64,000 bases of DNA from Chryseobacterium sp. (GCF_008831505.1 NZ_CP044507.1:620001-684000); one strand, 5' to 3'; counted from the first letter of the stretch, positions 49,833 to 59,470 are shown. Numbers and translations are program-made. The notes: generated from the letters alone by a model not told the origin.

Positions 49833-51275
49833 ATGATAAAAAAATCTTTAGCGGTCTTTACCGTAGCTGCGGCTTTCTTTGCGCAGGCGCAGGATGTCTC
49901 TACTTTAAGAAACACAGTAGATGTTTACTCAAACAGTTCGCTGGGCAGTTCGGCCAAATGGAACGCCATGGCAGGTTCGGCTGGAGCACTGGGTGGCGAT
50001 GCAACCTCGCTTCTGAATAACCCTGCAGGTTTAGGAGTGGCCATCTCAAGTAATATTGGGGGAACGCTGGGGTTAAGCAACTATAAAAACGTTAGCAGTT
50101 CCGGGAACCAGTCTACTTCATTCAGTAATACTATGGCGGATCTGACGAATGCGAACGGTGTTGCCTCCTTCCAGTTGCTTACGGAAACTCCCTGGAAGTT
50201 TGTTAACCTGGGGGTGAACATCAGCAGCCGTAATCTGGATTCCTACGTCGAAACGCCGGGGAATGCGAACATCATCATTCCAAAAGACCTGGAAGACAGC
50301 ATGGGCACTCCGCTTGCCGGTAACCTGAGTTTCCTGGGGCATGGCTATGACCGCACGGGGCTGCAGACTAAAATGAGTGTGGGAATTGGGGCTAACTATA
50401 ATAATTCACTTTTCCTAGGTGCCGGACTAAATTTCCATTCCAGCAATCTGGAGCAGTTTGATACTGCAAGGTTCGGGCTGGATCTGGATAATTCGGTGGC
50501 TCAGTATGATAAACAGTACACGCCTTTCAGTGAACTTGGCAGTGGATTTTCGGCCAGTGTAGGTATCATAGGCAAACTGAATAATCAGTTCCGTGTAGGT
50601 GCGGCTCTGGAAACACCCACATGGTGGCAGGTTGAACGTGTTTACACAGATTATTTCACAGATGCGGACGGGTATATTTCCTATGAAACCCTGGCGGAAG
50701 ACAGAACTTTCACTTCACCGCTGAAAGCTACCTTGAGTGCGGCATTTGTTCCCAATAAAAATTTCTCGCTGAATGTTGATTATGGTATTGGTCTAACTAA
50801 ACCAAAATATAAGGTTCAGGGCCCGGCTGAAACTGAGTTAAATGATTTCTTTGACGATCACAGCACATCGGGTTCAGAAATTAAAGTAGGTGCGGAGTAC
50901 CGGATTAAAGCTTTAAGGCTGAGAGGTGGTTTTGCACACGCGAGTAATCCTTTTGATGCAGTAACTTTATCTGCATACAATAACAGTGGTGCGATATCCA
51001 ACCAAACTTTTGATAATCTTATTCTGGGCAGCAGGAACACGGTAGGACTTGGTGCAGGTTATGATTTTAAGTCATTTTACATAGACCTGGCGTACCAGAA
51101 CATGAATTCCGAATATTCCAATCCTTTCCTTTTCGGGAGTGTTGTTAACGGTTCGCCCCGATATGCGACCGGATATCATTCCGGTAATTTTGATGTCTCT
51201 GAAGAAGTGTCGGCGGTTTCCAGCGTGAAGAACAGTCAGAACAACCTTTTCCTTACCCTGGGTTGGAAGTTTTAA
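49833..51275 (+). CDS. OmpP1/FadL-like outer membrane protein
   Basis: 480 residues. Signal peptide MIKKSLAVFTVAAAFFAQAQ. Then DVSTLRNTVDVYSNSSLGSSA and NAMAGSAGALGGDATSLLNNPAGLG, the N-terminal plug region of FadL/OmpP1-type transport proteins, followed by a long series of beta strands ending NNLFLTLGWKF with a C-terminal Phe, as expected for a barrel. It probably passes hydrophobic molecules. It shares a transcript with the preceding lipoprotein gene. Confidence 0.88.
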   Translation: MIKKSLAVFTVAAAFFAQAQDVSTLRNTVDVYSNSSLGSSAKWNAMAGSAGALGGDATSLLNNPAGLGVAISSNIGGTLGLSNYKNVSSSGNQSTSFSNTMADLTNANGVASFQLLTETPWKFVNLGVNISSRNLDSYVETPGNANIIIPKDLEDSMGTPLAGNLSFLGHGYDRTGLQTKMSVGIGANYNNSLFLGAGLNFHSSNLEQFDTARFGLDLDNSVAQYDKQYTPFSELGSGFSASVGIIGKLNNQFRVGAALETPTWWQVERVYTDYFTDADGYISYETLAEDRTFTSPLKATLSAAFVPNKNFSLNVDYGIGLTKPKYKVQGPAETELNDFFDDHSTSGSEIKVGAEYRIKALRLRGGFAHASNPFDAVTLSAYNNSGAISNQTFDNLILGSRNTVGLGAGYDFKSFYIDLAYQNMNSEYSNPFLFGSVVNGSPRYATGYHSGNFDVSEEVSAVSSVKNSQNNLFLTLGWKF

Positions 51276-51301
51276 GCAGTACACAAGCCATAACATAAAT
51301 T

Positions 51302-51332
51302 AAATACTCCGGTTCTGCCGGAGTATTTCTTT
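51302..51332 (+). terminator. Terminator between the porin and ZIP genes
   Basis: AAATACTCCGG/CCGGAGTATTT, an 11-bp stem with loop TTCTG; flanked by T-runs both ways, so it may serve both convergent genes. Confidence 0.92.
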
Positions 51333-52024
51333 TAATGATGGTGGAAACTGTGACCCAGCATCGCAAGTGCAACACCCAGAATGACGAGTCCAATCTTAGA
51401 CCAGTTCACGTTGTGGTTTCTGTTGCTTTCAAAAATAATCACAGAAGATATATGAAGGAAAATTCCCCCTACCACAGCCATGAAATAGGGTTGCAGTTCC
51501 GGATCGAAATAAGCGCCAAAAATCATCCCCAGGGGTGATGCCAGTGCAAACAGGGTAATGACTACCCATGAGTTGCGCGAAAATTTCTTGCTTTTGAACA
51601 GAAAGGCTCCCAGAATAAACGAGATGGGCAGATTATGAAATATAATTCCCTGCAGATAGGGCGAAAACATATCGGTTTCATAAGCCAGCGGAAAACCTTC
51701 AATAAAAGCATGTACAAACATTCCCAGGATTAGTGCCATCGGCAATATGCCATGCTCTGAATGATGGTGAAAATGTCCGTGCTCAAAGCCTTTTGTAAGG
51801 TGTTCCAAAACCATTTGCAGCAGAACGCCGCCAATAACCCAAATTCCGATATTTTCCACATCTGCAGTGTATACGGAGGGGAACACTTCGTTCACGCAGA
51901 TGGTAATCAGAAAACCTGCGCTCAGAATAAGGAGGTTTTTCGCAAACTTTTCTTTGGTACCGAAGAATTTTCCAAGCAAAAACCCGGTCACTACACTGAG
52001 GATGAGCAGTAAGATAATTATCAT
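51332..52024 (-). CDS. ZIP family metal ion transporter
   Basis: 230 residues, about eight membrane helices. It contains the His-rich loop HGHFHHHSEHG and the two conserved helices with FVHAFIEGFPLAY and IIFHNLPISFILGAF, the HNxP/HxxxEG metal site of ZIP proteins (zinc, iron or manganese import). The start overlaps the stop of the methyltransferase gene by four bases (ATGA), so translation is coupled. Confidence 0.92.
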   Translation of the reverse strand: MIIILLLILSVVTGFLLGKFFGTKEKFAKNLLILSAGFLITICVNEVFPSVYTADVENIGIWVIGGVLLQMVLEHLTKGFEHGHFHHHSEHGILPMALILGMFVHAFIEGFPLAYETDMFSPYLQGIIFHNLPISFILGAFLFKSKKFSRNSWVVITLFALASPLGMIFGAYFDPELQPYFMAVVGGIFLHISSVIIFESNRNHNVNWSKIGLVILGVALAMLGHSFHHH

Positions 52025-52800
52025 AATGAGGAGCAGTCCGATTTTTTTCTGAAGACGTTAATGCAGCGCGGAGATGTTTCCGGATCAAAAGGTTCAAGAT
52101 GGTAATTCCCGTAAACTTTAACCAGCTCAAACCCAAACTCCCTGCCGTAATCTTCTATCTCGGAGGGCTCGTGAAGTTTCACCTTCTCATAGAAATGATG
52201 CTTCTTTCCGTTGTCCGTAAAGTTGATGTCTTTAATGACATGCTGATCAACAATCCGTTTATTAATATTGAAATCGATGTGACCTTTGGTCTGAATTTCC
52301 TGAGGTACCAGTGTTTTCTTTACCCAGGTTTCATTCAGAAAATCAAGGACAAAATAACCTCCATCATTCAGTGTATTGCAGACCGAACGGAATACCCTGC
52401 GGTCGTCATTTTCATCTTCAAAGTAGCCAAAACTGGTAAACAAGTTAAGTACGGCATCCACTTTAGCGGATGAAACGGCCGGGTAAATATCGTCGCGCAT
52501 ATCGTGAACCGCAAACTTAAGTTCGGGCTGCCTGTCACCATTTTCAGGGTGGATTTCGAACTGTTTGTTGTGTAAAATGCTTTCTTTCGAGAGGTCCAGA
52601 CCCAGCACATCATAACCTGCTTTATTCAGAAAAACGGAGTGGCGTCCTTTGCCGCAACCCAAATCAATGATTTTTGACCCTGCGGGCAACTGCAGTTCTT
52701 TAAGCAGTAATGAGATAAAATTTTCCGCTTCTTCAAAATCGCGGTCTTTGTAGAGTATATGATAATAAGGGGTATCAAACCATGTTTCGAACCATGCCAT
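52021..52800 (-). CDS. Class I SAM-dependent methyltransferase
   Basis: 259 residues from MAWFETWFDTPYYHIL. SAM site: KIIDLGCGKGRHSVFLNKAG (motif I with GCGKG), then VLGLDLS (acidic residue at the end of strand 2). Substrate unknown. The frame runs 31 codons upstream, but a -7 box (52805-52812) sits four bases before the ATG at 52800, so this start and a leaderless mRNA are favoured. ZIP follows with a four-base overlap. The link between the two functions is not clear. Confidence 0.88.
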   Translation of the reverse strand: MAWFETWFDTPYYHILYKDRDFEEAENFISLLLKELQLPAGSKIIDLGCGKGRHSVFLNKAGYDVLGLDLSKESILHNKQFEIHPENGDRQPELKFAVHDMRDDIYPAVSSAKVDAVLNLFTSFGYFEDENDDRRVFRSVCNTLNDGGYFVLDFLNETWVKKTLVPQEIQTKGHIDFNINKRIVDQHVIKDINFTDNGKKHHFYEKVKLHEPSEIEDYGREFGFELVKVYGNYHLEPFDPETSPRCINVFRKKSDCSSL

Positions 52801-52804
52801 TCTG

Positions 52805-52812
52805 CAAAAATA
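52805..52812 (-). promoter_or_regulatory. -7 box of the methyltransferase gene, 4 bases from ATG
   Basis: TATTTTTG on the reverse strand, separated from the ATG by CAGA. Confidence 0.6.
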
Positions 52813-52814
52813 AC

Positions 52815-52822
52815 TAAATTTG
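52815..52822 (+). promoter_or_regulatory. -7 box of the THUMP methyltransferase gene
   Basis: TAAATTTG on the forward strand, two bases from the reverse-strand box; 94 bases before the ATG at 52917. Confidence 0.5.
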
Positions 52823-52916
52823 CACTCGGTAACCACAAAGACCCGGTTTTTTAAGAAAGCATCCGGCAATAAGCATGCATAATGGGTCTGCAATCAGGTG
52901 TTACCGCCACGCAATT

Positions 52917-54089
52917 ATGGATACAGAAAATTTACAGATACAGATCAAAACGTTTTTCGGTCTGGAACAGGTGCTTGCCGAAGAGGTGAGGAAATTAGGC
53001 GGCAGAAATGTTGAAATAAAGAACCGTGCAGTTAACTGCGAAGGCGACCTGGGATTTCTGTACAAAATAAATTACTCGGCGCGTACGGCGCTTAAAATCA
53101 TGATTCCGGTGCTTACTTTCAAAGCCTGGGACGAAAACCGTTTCTACGATAAGCTTTTTGACTTTCCGTGGGACGACTTTATGCGTGTAGACCAGACTTT
53201 CGCGATTGATACCACGATCTATTCCGACCGTTTCCGCCATTCACAGTTTATGGCGCAGAAGATGAAAGACGCCATTGTAGACAGTTTCAAATTCAAATAC
53301 AGAAAAAGACCGGATGTAGATGCCCGCGATCCTGATATTAAATTCCATCTTCATATAGACCGCGAACTGGTTACGGTATCCATTGATTCTGCCGGAGATC
53401 CGCTGTTCAAGCGCGGTTACCGCCGCGAGCAGGGCGAAGCTCCGATCAACGAAGTGCTTGCATCAGGAATGCTTCAGTTGGCTGGCTGGGACGGTAAAGG
53501 GAATTTCCTGGACCCGATGTGTGGTTCCGGTACACTACTTATAGAGGCTGCGATGATCGCTATGGATTTGCCGGCGCAGATTTTCCGTAAAAAATTCTCC
53601 TTCCAGAACTGGAAAAATTATGATGATGAATTATTCCAGAAGATCAAGGAGGTCCGTATTGGGCGCATCCGGGAGTTTACCGGAAAAATTGTAGGTTACG
53701 ACCTGGATCCCGATATGCTGAATGCCGCGCATCTTAATATTGAAGCGGCCGAAATGGAAGATTTAATTGAGGTGAGAAGACAGGATTTCTTTGAATCGAA
53801 GAAGGAACTGTTCCCGCTGCTGATGGTATTTAATCCGCCTTATGACGAGAGAATTGAAATCACCGAAGACGATTTCTACAGAAAGATAGGCGATACCTTC
53901 AAGAAGAGCTACCCGAATACCCTGGCCTGGTTTATCTCATCTGATCTGGACGCGGCCAAGAAAGTGGGTCTAAGGCCTTCCAGAAAAATAAAACTGTACA
54001 ACGGCAAGCTGGAATGCCGATTCCTGCAGTTCGAGATGTACGAAGGTACCAAGAAGATCCATAAACTGGCCGGCAACCAACCGGAGTAA
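52917..54089 (+). CDS. THUMP-domain RNA (guanine-N2-) methyltransferase, RlmL-like
   Basis: 390 residues from MDTENLQIQIKTFFGLEQVLAEEV. The N-terminal ferredoxin-like and THUMP region (about 5-150) is followed by the catalytic Rossmann domain with FLDPMCGSGTLLIEAAMIA (SAM motif) and the NPPY catalytic motif in LMVFNPPYDERI. It resembles the N-terminal half of RlmL or the YpsC/YcbY group, which methylates 23S rRNA guanine N2. Start: the shorter ATG; 14 extra codons upstream are possible. The glycosyltransferase gene is 3 bases downstream. Confidence 0.92.
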   Translation: MDTENLQIQIKTFFGLEQVLAEEVRKLGGRNVEIKNRAVNCEGDLGFLYKINYSARTALKIMIPVLTFKAWDENRFYDKLFDFPWDDFMRVDQTFAIDTTIYSDRFRHSQFMAQKMKDAIVDSFKFKYRKRPDVDARDPDIKFHLHIDRELVTVSIDSAGDPLFKRGYRREQGEAPINEVLASGMLQLAGWDGKGNFLDPMCGSGTLLIEAAMIAMDLPAQIFRKKFSFQNWKNYDDELFQKIKEVRIGRIREFTGKIVGYDLDPDMLNAAHLNIEAAEMEDLIEVRRQDFFESKKELFPLLMVFNPPYDERIEITEDDFYRKIGDTFKKSYPNTLAWFISSDLDAAKKVGLRPSRKIKLYNGKLECRFLQFEMYEGTKKIHKLAGNQPE

Positions 54090-54092
54090 ATT

Positions 54093-55118
54093 TTGGCAGC
54101 ATTGATAAACGTTTCGGTCATCATCGCCATCTACAACCGTAAGGAAGAACTTTACGAGTTGCTGAAATCCCTGTCCCTGCAAATAGATCCCAATTTTGAG
54201 GTAGTGATTGTGGATGATGGCTCGCTGCTGGACCTTCGGCCCACGGTTAACCTGTTCGCTGAAAAACTGGATATTAAATTCTTCAGAAAAGATAACTCGG
54301 GACCCGGACTTTCCCGCAATTACGGTGCCCGACGTGTAAGTTCCGCGAACGATGAAAATCACTGGCTGGTTTTTGTAGATTCAGACGTCATTGTGGAGAA
54401 GGATTATATTGCAAACATTAAAAGCAATGTGATTACCTCCGAATGTGATGCTTTTGGAGGTGCCGATAAGGCGCATAAGGGCTTCAATCTAATGCAAAAG
54501 GCTATTTCCTATTCCATGACCTCGGTCTTTACAACAGGCGGAATCCGCGGTTCCAAGAAGGCGGTAAGCCGCTTCCAGCCGCGCAGTTTCAATATGGGTG
54601 TGAGGAAGTCAGCCTTTGATAGAGTAGGAGGTTTTTCTGAGATGCGCATCGGCGAAGATCCGGACCTTTCCATGACGCTTTGGGAAAACGGTTTCAAAAC
54701 TGCTTTTTTTGATGACATTGGTGTGTATCATAAGCGGCGCGTTGACTTTGGTAAATTCTCCAAACAGGTGTATCAGTTTGGCTGTGCCAGACCGATTCTC
54801 AATCAGAGGCATCCGGAGTATGTGAAAATATCATTCGCATTTCCGACTTTATTCCTGCTGGGTTATATTTTGGGTTTTATTGAATATTTTATTCTGGGCA
54901 AGGGTTTCTTACTCACCATGTACGGTTTGTACACCTTTGTAATATTTTTCCATGCTTTATACAAGACCCGCAACCTCAGCGTAGCCTCTATGGCCATCAT
55001 TTCTACCTACATCCAGATGTTTTCTTACGGGTATGGATTCCTGAAATCCTGGTTCCTGCTTAATATTTTAAGGATGAAGCCTGAAGAGGCTTTTCCTAGG
55101 CATTTTCATAAAAACTAA
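54093..55118 (+). CDS. Family 2 glycosyltransferase with C-terminal membrane helices
   Basis: 341 residues. GT-A fold: VSVIIAIYNRKEELYELL, VIVDDGS and WLVFVDSDVIVEKDYI (DxD-like metal site); GEDPDLSMTLWENG is the acceptor-side ED motif. Two to three hydrophobic segments lie near residues 248-310. It adds a sugar to an unknown acceptor. The start is a TTG at 54093, 3 bases after the previous stop; no nearby in-frame ATG precedes the first conserved strand. Translation is probably coupled to the methyltransferase gene. Confidence 0.85.
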   Translation: MAALINVSVIIAIYNRKEELYELLKSLSLQIDPNFEVVIVDDGSLLDLRPTVNLFAEKLDIKFFRKDNSGPGLSRNYGARRVSSANDENHWLVFVDSDVIVEKDYIANIKSNVITSECDAFGGADKAHKGFNLMQKAISYSMTSVFTTGGIRGSKKAVSRFQPRSFNMGVRKSAFDRVGGFSEMRIGEDPDLSMTLWENGFKTAFFDDIGVYHKRRVDFGKFSKQVYQFGCARPILNQRHPEYVKISFAFPTLFLLGYILGFIEYFILGKGFLLTMYGLYTFVIFFHALYKTRNLSVASMAIISTYIQMFSYGYGFLKSWFLLNILRMKPEEAFPRHFHKN

Positions 55119-55146
55119 AAGGGACACCTCGCGGTGTCCTAATTTT
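55117..55146 (+). terminator. Terminator between the glycosyltransferase and E1 genes
   Basis: GGACACC/GGTGTCC, a 7-bp stem with TCGC loop, A-run before and T-run after; it may serve both convergent genes. Confidence 0.88.
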
Positions 55147-57218
55147 TAGTCATTCAGCAGTCTTTCAATTTTCTGCGAAAGTTTATCGGCATTGGGCAGC
55201 ATTTCCTTCTCAAGCACCAGGTTGATGGGGACAGCCGGCAAATTCAATGAGCCTACGGCCTCAACCGCGGCATCCAGATGTTTGAAACAGTTGTTCGTGA
55301 TCCTATGCGCAAATGCTTCCGCAGATGAGTTCTGGATTTGCTCTTCGGTAAGGACGATACATTTTCCGTGGAGTTTTACCCTTTCGAATACCAGGTTTTC
55401 ATCCAGAGGAATAAGAGTTCTAAGGTCGATGATCTCCACACGGCCGGCAAATTTCTTAGCGGCTTCTTTCGCCCAGAAAACGCCCATCCCGTACGTTACA
55501 ACAACCATTGTCCGGCCTTTTTCAGTTTCTGAAGCGTCGGCTTCAAGCAGGATATTCCCTTTACCTAACGGCAGGATATAGTCCTCATCCGGTTCTAGTG
55601 TCTTTGCATCTTCAGTTCCCGGAACCTTGCTCCAGTACAGCCCTTTGTGTTCCAGCATAATCACTGGATTAGGGTCGTAATATGCGGCTTTCAGCAAGCC
55701 TTTAAAATCGGCAGCGTTACTTGGATAGGCAATCTTGATTCCTTTGATATTTGCCAAAATGCTCTCCACACTTCCGCTGTGGTAAGGGCCACCTCCGCCA
55801 TAGGCACCGATAGGTACTCTGATGATATTGCTTACGGGGAACTTGCCCTGCGAAAGATAGCAGGATTTTGATATTTCGGTGATCAACTGGTTGATTCCGG
55901 GGTAAATATAATCGGCAAACTGAACTTCTACGATCGGCTTCAGTCCAACGGCACTCATTCCCGCGGTGGATCCGATGATGTATGCTTCCTGGATTGGGGT
56001 ATTGAAGACACGTTTCTTTCCAAATTTCTGACCCAGCGTCACCGTTTCGCGGAATACGCCGCCAATCCTTTCACCAACGTCCTGGCCGTAAAGAAGTGCT
56101 TCCGGATGTTTCCACATCAATTCCTGTATGGCATGTATTGCTGCATCCACCATCACGATTTTCTCGCCGCCTTCAGGTTCACGGATACCGCTTTCTTCTG
56201 TAACAGGTGTGGGAGCAAAAACATGGTCTGCTACCGTTTCGGGTTTTGGATCTTCGGCAGCGACGGCTTTCTGGAATGCTTCTTCGGCCTCAATACGTGC
56301 CTTTTTTGTAATCTGCTTAAGTACATCCTCCGTAACGCCTTCCTCCAACAGGTAATTTCTGAGGATATCACCCGGATCTTTTGCGCGGTGCTTCACAAGG
56401 TCGGCATCGTCACGGTAGAATTCACGCCGTACACCGGAAGTGTGATGACCTATAAGCACAGTTTTTGCGCACACCAGCATGGGTTTACGTTCCGTACGTA
56501 CGAAATCCACCGCTTCTTTCATCGCTTCATAACTGGCCACGAAGTCGGTTCCGTCTACACGCATTCTGTTAAGACCTACAAATCCGGCCGTAAAATCATA
56601 AGCATCTGAAGTACGGGCTTCCTCCTTGGTTACAGAAATTCCCCATTCATTATCCTGCACCAGGAAAATAACAGGAAGCTGATGGAGCGCTGCAAACTGG
56701 AAAGCCTCAGAAACTTCGCCTTCCGTAACGGAGTTGTCGCCGAAACTGCACACAACAACCGGATTGTTTTCAAATGTTTTCAGGTTAAATTCCTCAATGT
56801 ATTTTATTCCCTGAGCTACGCCTGTGGTTGGGATGGCCTGCATACCGGTAGCTGAGCTCTGGTGGATAATCTTTGGTTTATCCTCTTCCAGGCTGGAAGG
56901 GTGGGAGTAGTATGAACGTCCGCCGGAAAAAGGATCACCGGCTTTTGCCAGTAACTGAAGCATAAGCCTGTAAGGTTCAAACCCAATTCCCATCAGTATA
57001 CTTTCGTCACGGTAGTAAGGAGACACCCAATCGTCTTTAGTTAACTGATAGGCCGTGGCCAGCTGTATGGCTTCGTGACCCCGCGAGGTGCTGTGTACGT
57101 ATTTGGTAATGGTACGGTTTTCCTCGTAAATGTCTGCCATTGCCTTGGCAAGCATCATATGGTTATAGGCTTTAAGCAGAATGTCCTGCGAAATTTTCTC
57201 TTTAGTCGTAATCTCCAT
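55146..57218 (-). CDS. Fused alpha-beta E1 component of a branched-chain-type 2-oxoacid dehydrogenase
   Basis: 690 residues from MEITTKEKISQDILL. The alpha-like half (about 1-335) contains STSRGHEAIQLATAYQL and the ThDP site (CSFGDNSVTEGEVSEAF with GDxS...E). The beta-like half (about 375-690) has LLYGQDVGERIGGVFRET, VGLKPIVEVQFADYIYPG and GAYGGGGPYHSGSVE. Joining alpha and beta in one chain is usual in flavobacteria and known elsewhere. It decarboxylates branched-chain 2-oxo acids (or pyruvate) with ThDP. E2 and E3 are not in the window. The -7 box at 57225-57232 supports this start. Confidence 0.93.
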   Translation of the reverse strand: MEITTKEKISQDILLKAYNHMMLAKAMADIYEENRTITKYVHSTSRGHEAIQLATAYQLTKDDWVSPYYRDESILMGIGFEPYRLMLQLLAKAGDPFSGGRSYYSHPSSLEEDKPKIIHQSSATGMQAIPTTGVAQGIKYIEEFNLKTFENNPVVVCSFGDNSVTEGEVSEAFQFAALHQLPVIFLVQDNEWGISVTKEEARTSDAYDFTAGFVGLNRMRVDGTDFVASYEAMKEAVDFVRTERKPMLVCAKTVLIGHHTSGVRREFYRDDADLVKHRAKDPGDILRNYLLEEGVTEDVLKQITKKARIEAEEAFQKAVAAEDPKPETVADHVFAPTPVTEESGIREPEGGEKIVMVDAAIHAIQELMWKHPEALLYGQDVGERIGGVFRETVTLGQKFGKKRVFNTPIQEAYIIGSTAGMSAVGLKPIVEVQFADYIYPGINQLITEISKSCYLSQGKFPVSNIIRVPIGAYGGGGPYHSGSVESILANIKGIKIAYPSNAADFKGLLKAAYYDPNPVIMLEHKGLYWSKVPGTEDAKTLEPDEDYILPLGKGNILLEADASETEKGRTMVVVTYGMGVFWAKEAAKKFAGRVEIIDLRTLIPLDENLVFERVKLHGKCIVLTEEQIQNSSAEAFAHRITNNCFKHLDAAVEAVGSLNLPAVPINLVLEKEMLPNADKLSQKIERLLND

Positions 57219-57224
57219 AGAAAG

Positions 57225-57232
57225 CAAAGATA
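57225..57232 (-). promoter_or_regulatory. -7 box of the E1 gene
   Basis: TATCTTTG on the reverse strand, six bases from the ATG at 57218; it overlaps the longer reading frame and rules it out. Confidence 0.65.
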
Positions 57233-57388
57233 AGGATTTTGTTAAAATGATTTTAGAACGGAAATGCAGATGATTTTTACGTTTCACAATTTTCATTTTG
57301 ATTTATATGATGTTTCGCACCACACCTGATTTAAAAAATATGGTTAGTTCTTTGATATAGCCATTTCAACATTTTAAAATTCATAAGC

Positions 57389-57679
57389 ATGAGATACATT
57401 CTTCCATTCACCGTCCTGTTTTTAGCGTCCTGCGAGAGTTCCAACGACAAATGTGACTGTACCCAGCAGCGTTGGGAACGAACTGCAGAGTATCAGGGAA
57501 CCAGCCAAACTATTGTAGCAGCTACTCCGTGGAGTGGAATGGGCACAGAAGAACCAATTGGCAGTAACGACTGTTCGCTGGACGGTAGCTTAGCGTCGGC
57601 AGGTGTACAGACTTCCACTGTACTGCCCAACGGAAATACCCGTAAAGAAGAATACGAATACAGAATTACCTGTTATTAA
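57389..57679 (+). CDS. Small lipoprotein, unknown function
   Basis: 96 residues with signal MRYILPFTVLFLASC, lipobox LASC (Cys15), and two further cysteine pairs in the mature chain (KCDCTQQ; NDCSLDG and a Cys near the end). No known family. It is short, Thr and Gly rich, and ends EYEYRITCY. Single gene with a terminator downstream. The disulfide-capable cysteines suggest a periplasmic or surface location. Confidence 0.72.
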   Translation: MRYILPFTVLFLASCESSNDKCDCTQQRWERTAEYQGTSQTIVAATPWSGMGTEEPIGSNDCSLDGSLASAGVQTSTVLPNGNTRKEEYEYRITCY

Positions 57680-57735
57680 TAAACCATTTCATTGGGTATC
57701 TGTCATCTTTTTGAAATCTCACTTATTTCAATGAA

Positions 57736-57772
57736 AAAGCAATCCGCTTCGGTTACCGAAACGGATTGTTTA
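57736..57772 (+). terminator. Terminator between the small lipoprotein and the third POT gene
   Basis: CAATCCG/CGGATTG with an inner TTCGG/CCGAA stem and a three-base loop; A-run before and T-run after, so it may act both ways. Confidence 0.85.
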
Positions 57773-57790
57773 ATATGAATCTAGGGGCTT

Positions 57791-59470
57791 TTACTTCACG
57801 CCTTTCTCGCGCATAACCTTGTTAAGGTTTTTCAGGATAGCTAATCCCAGGAGTGTCGCTACAAGCAGCAGTCCGAAGTTTACCCAGAAGAAATTGGCTT
57901 TATCTTCATAATTGTACCACATACTTGCCAGTACGCCTGAAAGTTTATTTCCGATTGAGGTGGACAGGAAAAAACCTCCCATCATAAGCGCAGTAATCCT
58001 TGGGGGAGACAGTTTGGAAACCAAAGAAAGTCCCATAGGCGAAAGGCAGAGTTCACCTACTGTAATAACTCCGTAGGCTGCAATTAGCCACCAGGAGGAA
58101 ACTTTCTCCAGACCGTTTCCGCCGGCATATACTGCACCTACCATCACAAGACATGAGAGTGCGGAGATAAAAAGACCAAGGACGATCTTGGAGGGTGTGC
58201 TTGGTTCTTTGCCACGCCTTCTCAGGAACATGAAAACTCCAACTACAACAGGTGTAAGAACAATAACCCAGAATGGATTTACGGACTGGAACAATTCTGT
58301 ATTGAAAAGGTAAATGTTCTTATCTGAGGCTGCCTCCAAAGACTGTCGCTGTTCCGGGCTGATATTCCGGAAATAGACATCTTTTCCCATAATGCGCAGT
58401 GGCTCACCTGCATCGTCCTTAAGACCTACAAACTGATCGTCATAGGAAGTTACTTCCTGATCTATATATTCTTTATTTTCAACCAGTGAGAAGGCCTTCA
58501 GCGGCTCTTCCAGAAATGCCGGAGCGGTACGGTCCGTATAATTCTCTGCCCAGTTGGTCAGGGCGGTACCATTTTGCTTAAAAATTGCCCAGAACATCAA
58601 ACATACAGCAAAAATGGTAAGCAAAGCCCCAATAGGTCTCTTGTCCTCCTGATTAGCCTTGAAATAAAGGCTCATATAGAAGTAAACCACAGGAATACAT
58701 GCAAAAAGGAAGGCGTCGTCAGTCTGTTTTCCAAAAATGGTGTCGCCTAAAATCATACCCGGCAAGAACCATCCTATAACTCCGGCGATTACCGCTGGCA
58801 AGAATACCTGAAGCAATACGGTGGACAGTTTTGTATCACCCTCCTGCACAGGTTTCATCACATTTGCCTTGCGAACATGTTTCATGCCTACTGTAAACAC
58901 AAGCAGCCCTACCAGCATTCCTACTCCCGCGGTGATGAATGCTGGTCCCCATCCATATTCGTTACGCATATAGGCAGCCACGAAGTTACAAATCAGCGCT
59001 CCGATATTGATCCCCATATAGAAAATATTGTAACCGGCATCTTTGTTGGCGGTATAGGGCTCTTCGGAATACAGATTCCCCAAAAGCGTTGAAATACTGG
59101 GTTTAAAGAAGCCGTTTCCAAGGATTACCAGTGCCAGAGAAAGGTAAAACAGGGGTAACTGCTGAAAAAGTCCAATGCCAATATAACCGGCTGCCATCAA
59201 TATACCGCCAATATAGATCGCCTTTACGTAACCCAGAACCCTGTCCGCCAGAAATCCACCCAGGAATGGCGTTAGGTAGGTCAGCGCTATGAAAGTCCCG
59301 AAAATATCGTAGGCATCTTTTGGTAAGAAATTCATACCACCCGTATCCTTGGGGTCAATCATATACAGAACAAAGATTCCGAGAATAAGATAATATCCGA
59401 ACCTTTCCCACATTTCCGTGAAAAAGAGATAGGGAAGCCCCTTGGGGTGCTTGTTGTTGCTTGTCGCCAT
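57791..59470 (-). CDS. POT/PTR family peptide transporter (longer type)
   Basis: 559 residues with about 14 membrane helices. Marks: EMWERFGYYLILGIFVLY, LGGFLADRVLGYVKA and KPSISTLLGNLYSEE. A larger loop (about residues 325-385, containing DAGEPLRIMGKDVYF) sets it apart from the other two POT proteins in the window. It begins 18 bases after the DPP4-like peptidase on the same strand, so the two form an operon for peptide cleavage and uptake. Confidence 0.93.
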   Translation of the reverse strand: MATSNNKHPKGLPYLFFTEMWERFGYYLILGIFVLYMIDPKDTGGMNFLPKDAYDIFGTFIALTYLTPFLGGFLADRVLGYVKAIYIGGILMAAGYIGIGLFQQLPLFYLSLALVILGNGFFKPSISTLLGNLYSEEPYTANKDAGYNIFYMGINIGALICNFVAAYMRNEYGWGPAFITAGVGMLVGLLVFTVGMKHVRKANVMKPVQEGDTKLSTVLLQVFLPAVIAGVIGWFLPGMILGDTIFGKQTDDAFLFACIPVVYFYMSLYFKANQEDKRPIGALLTIFAVCLMFWAIFKQNGTALTNWAENYTDRTAPAFLEEPLKAFSLVENKEYIDQEVTSYDDQFVGLKDDAGEPLRIMGKDVYFRNISPEQRQSLEAASDKNIYLFNTELFQSVNPFWVIVLTPVVVGVFMFLRRRGKEPSTPSKIVLGLFISALSCLVMVGAVYAGGNGLEKVSSWWLIAAYGVITVGELCLSPMGLSLVSKLSPPRITALMMGGFFLSTSIGNKLSGVLASMWYNYEDKANFFWVNFGLLLVATLLGLAILKNLNKVMREKGVK

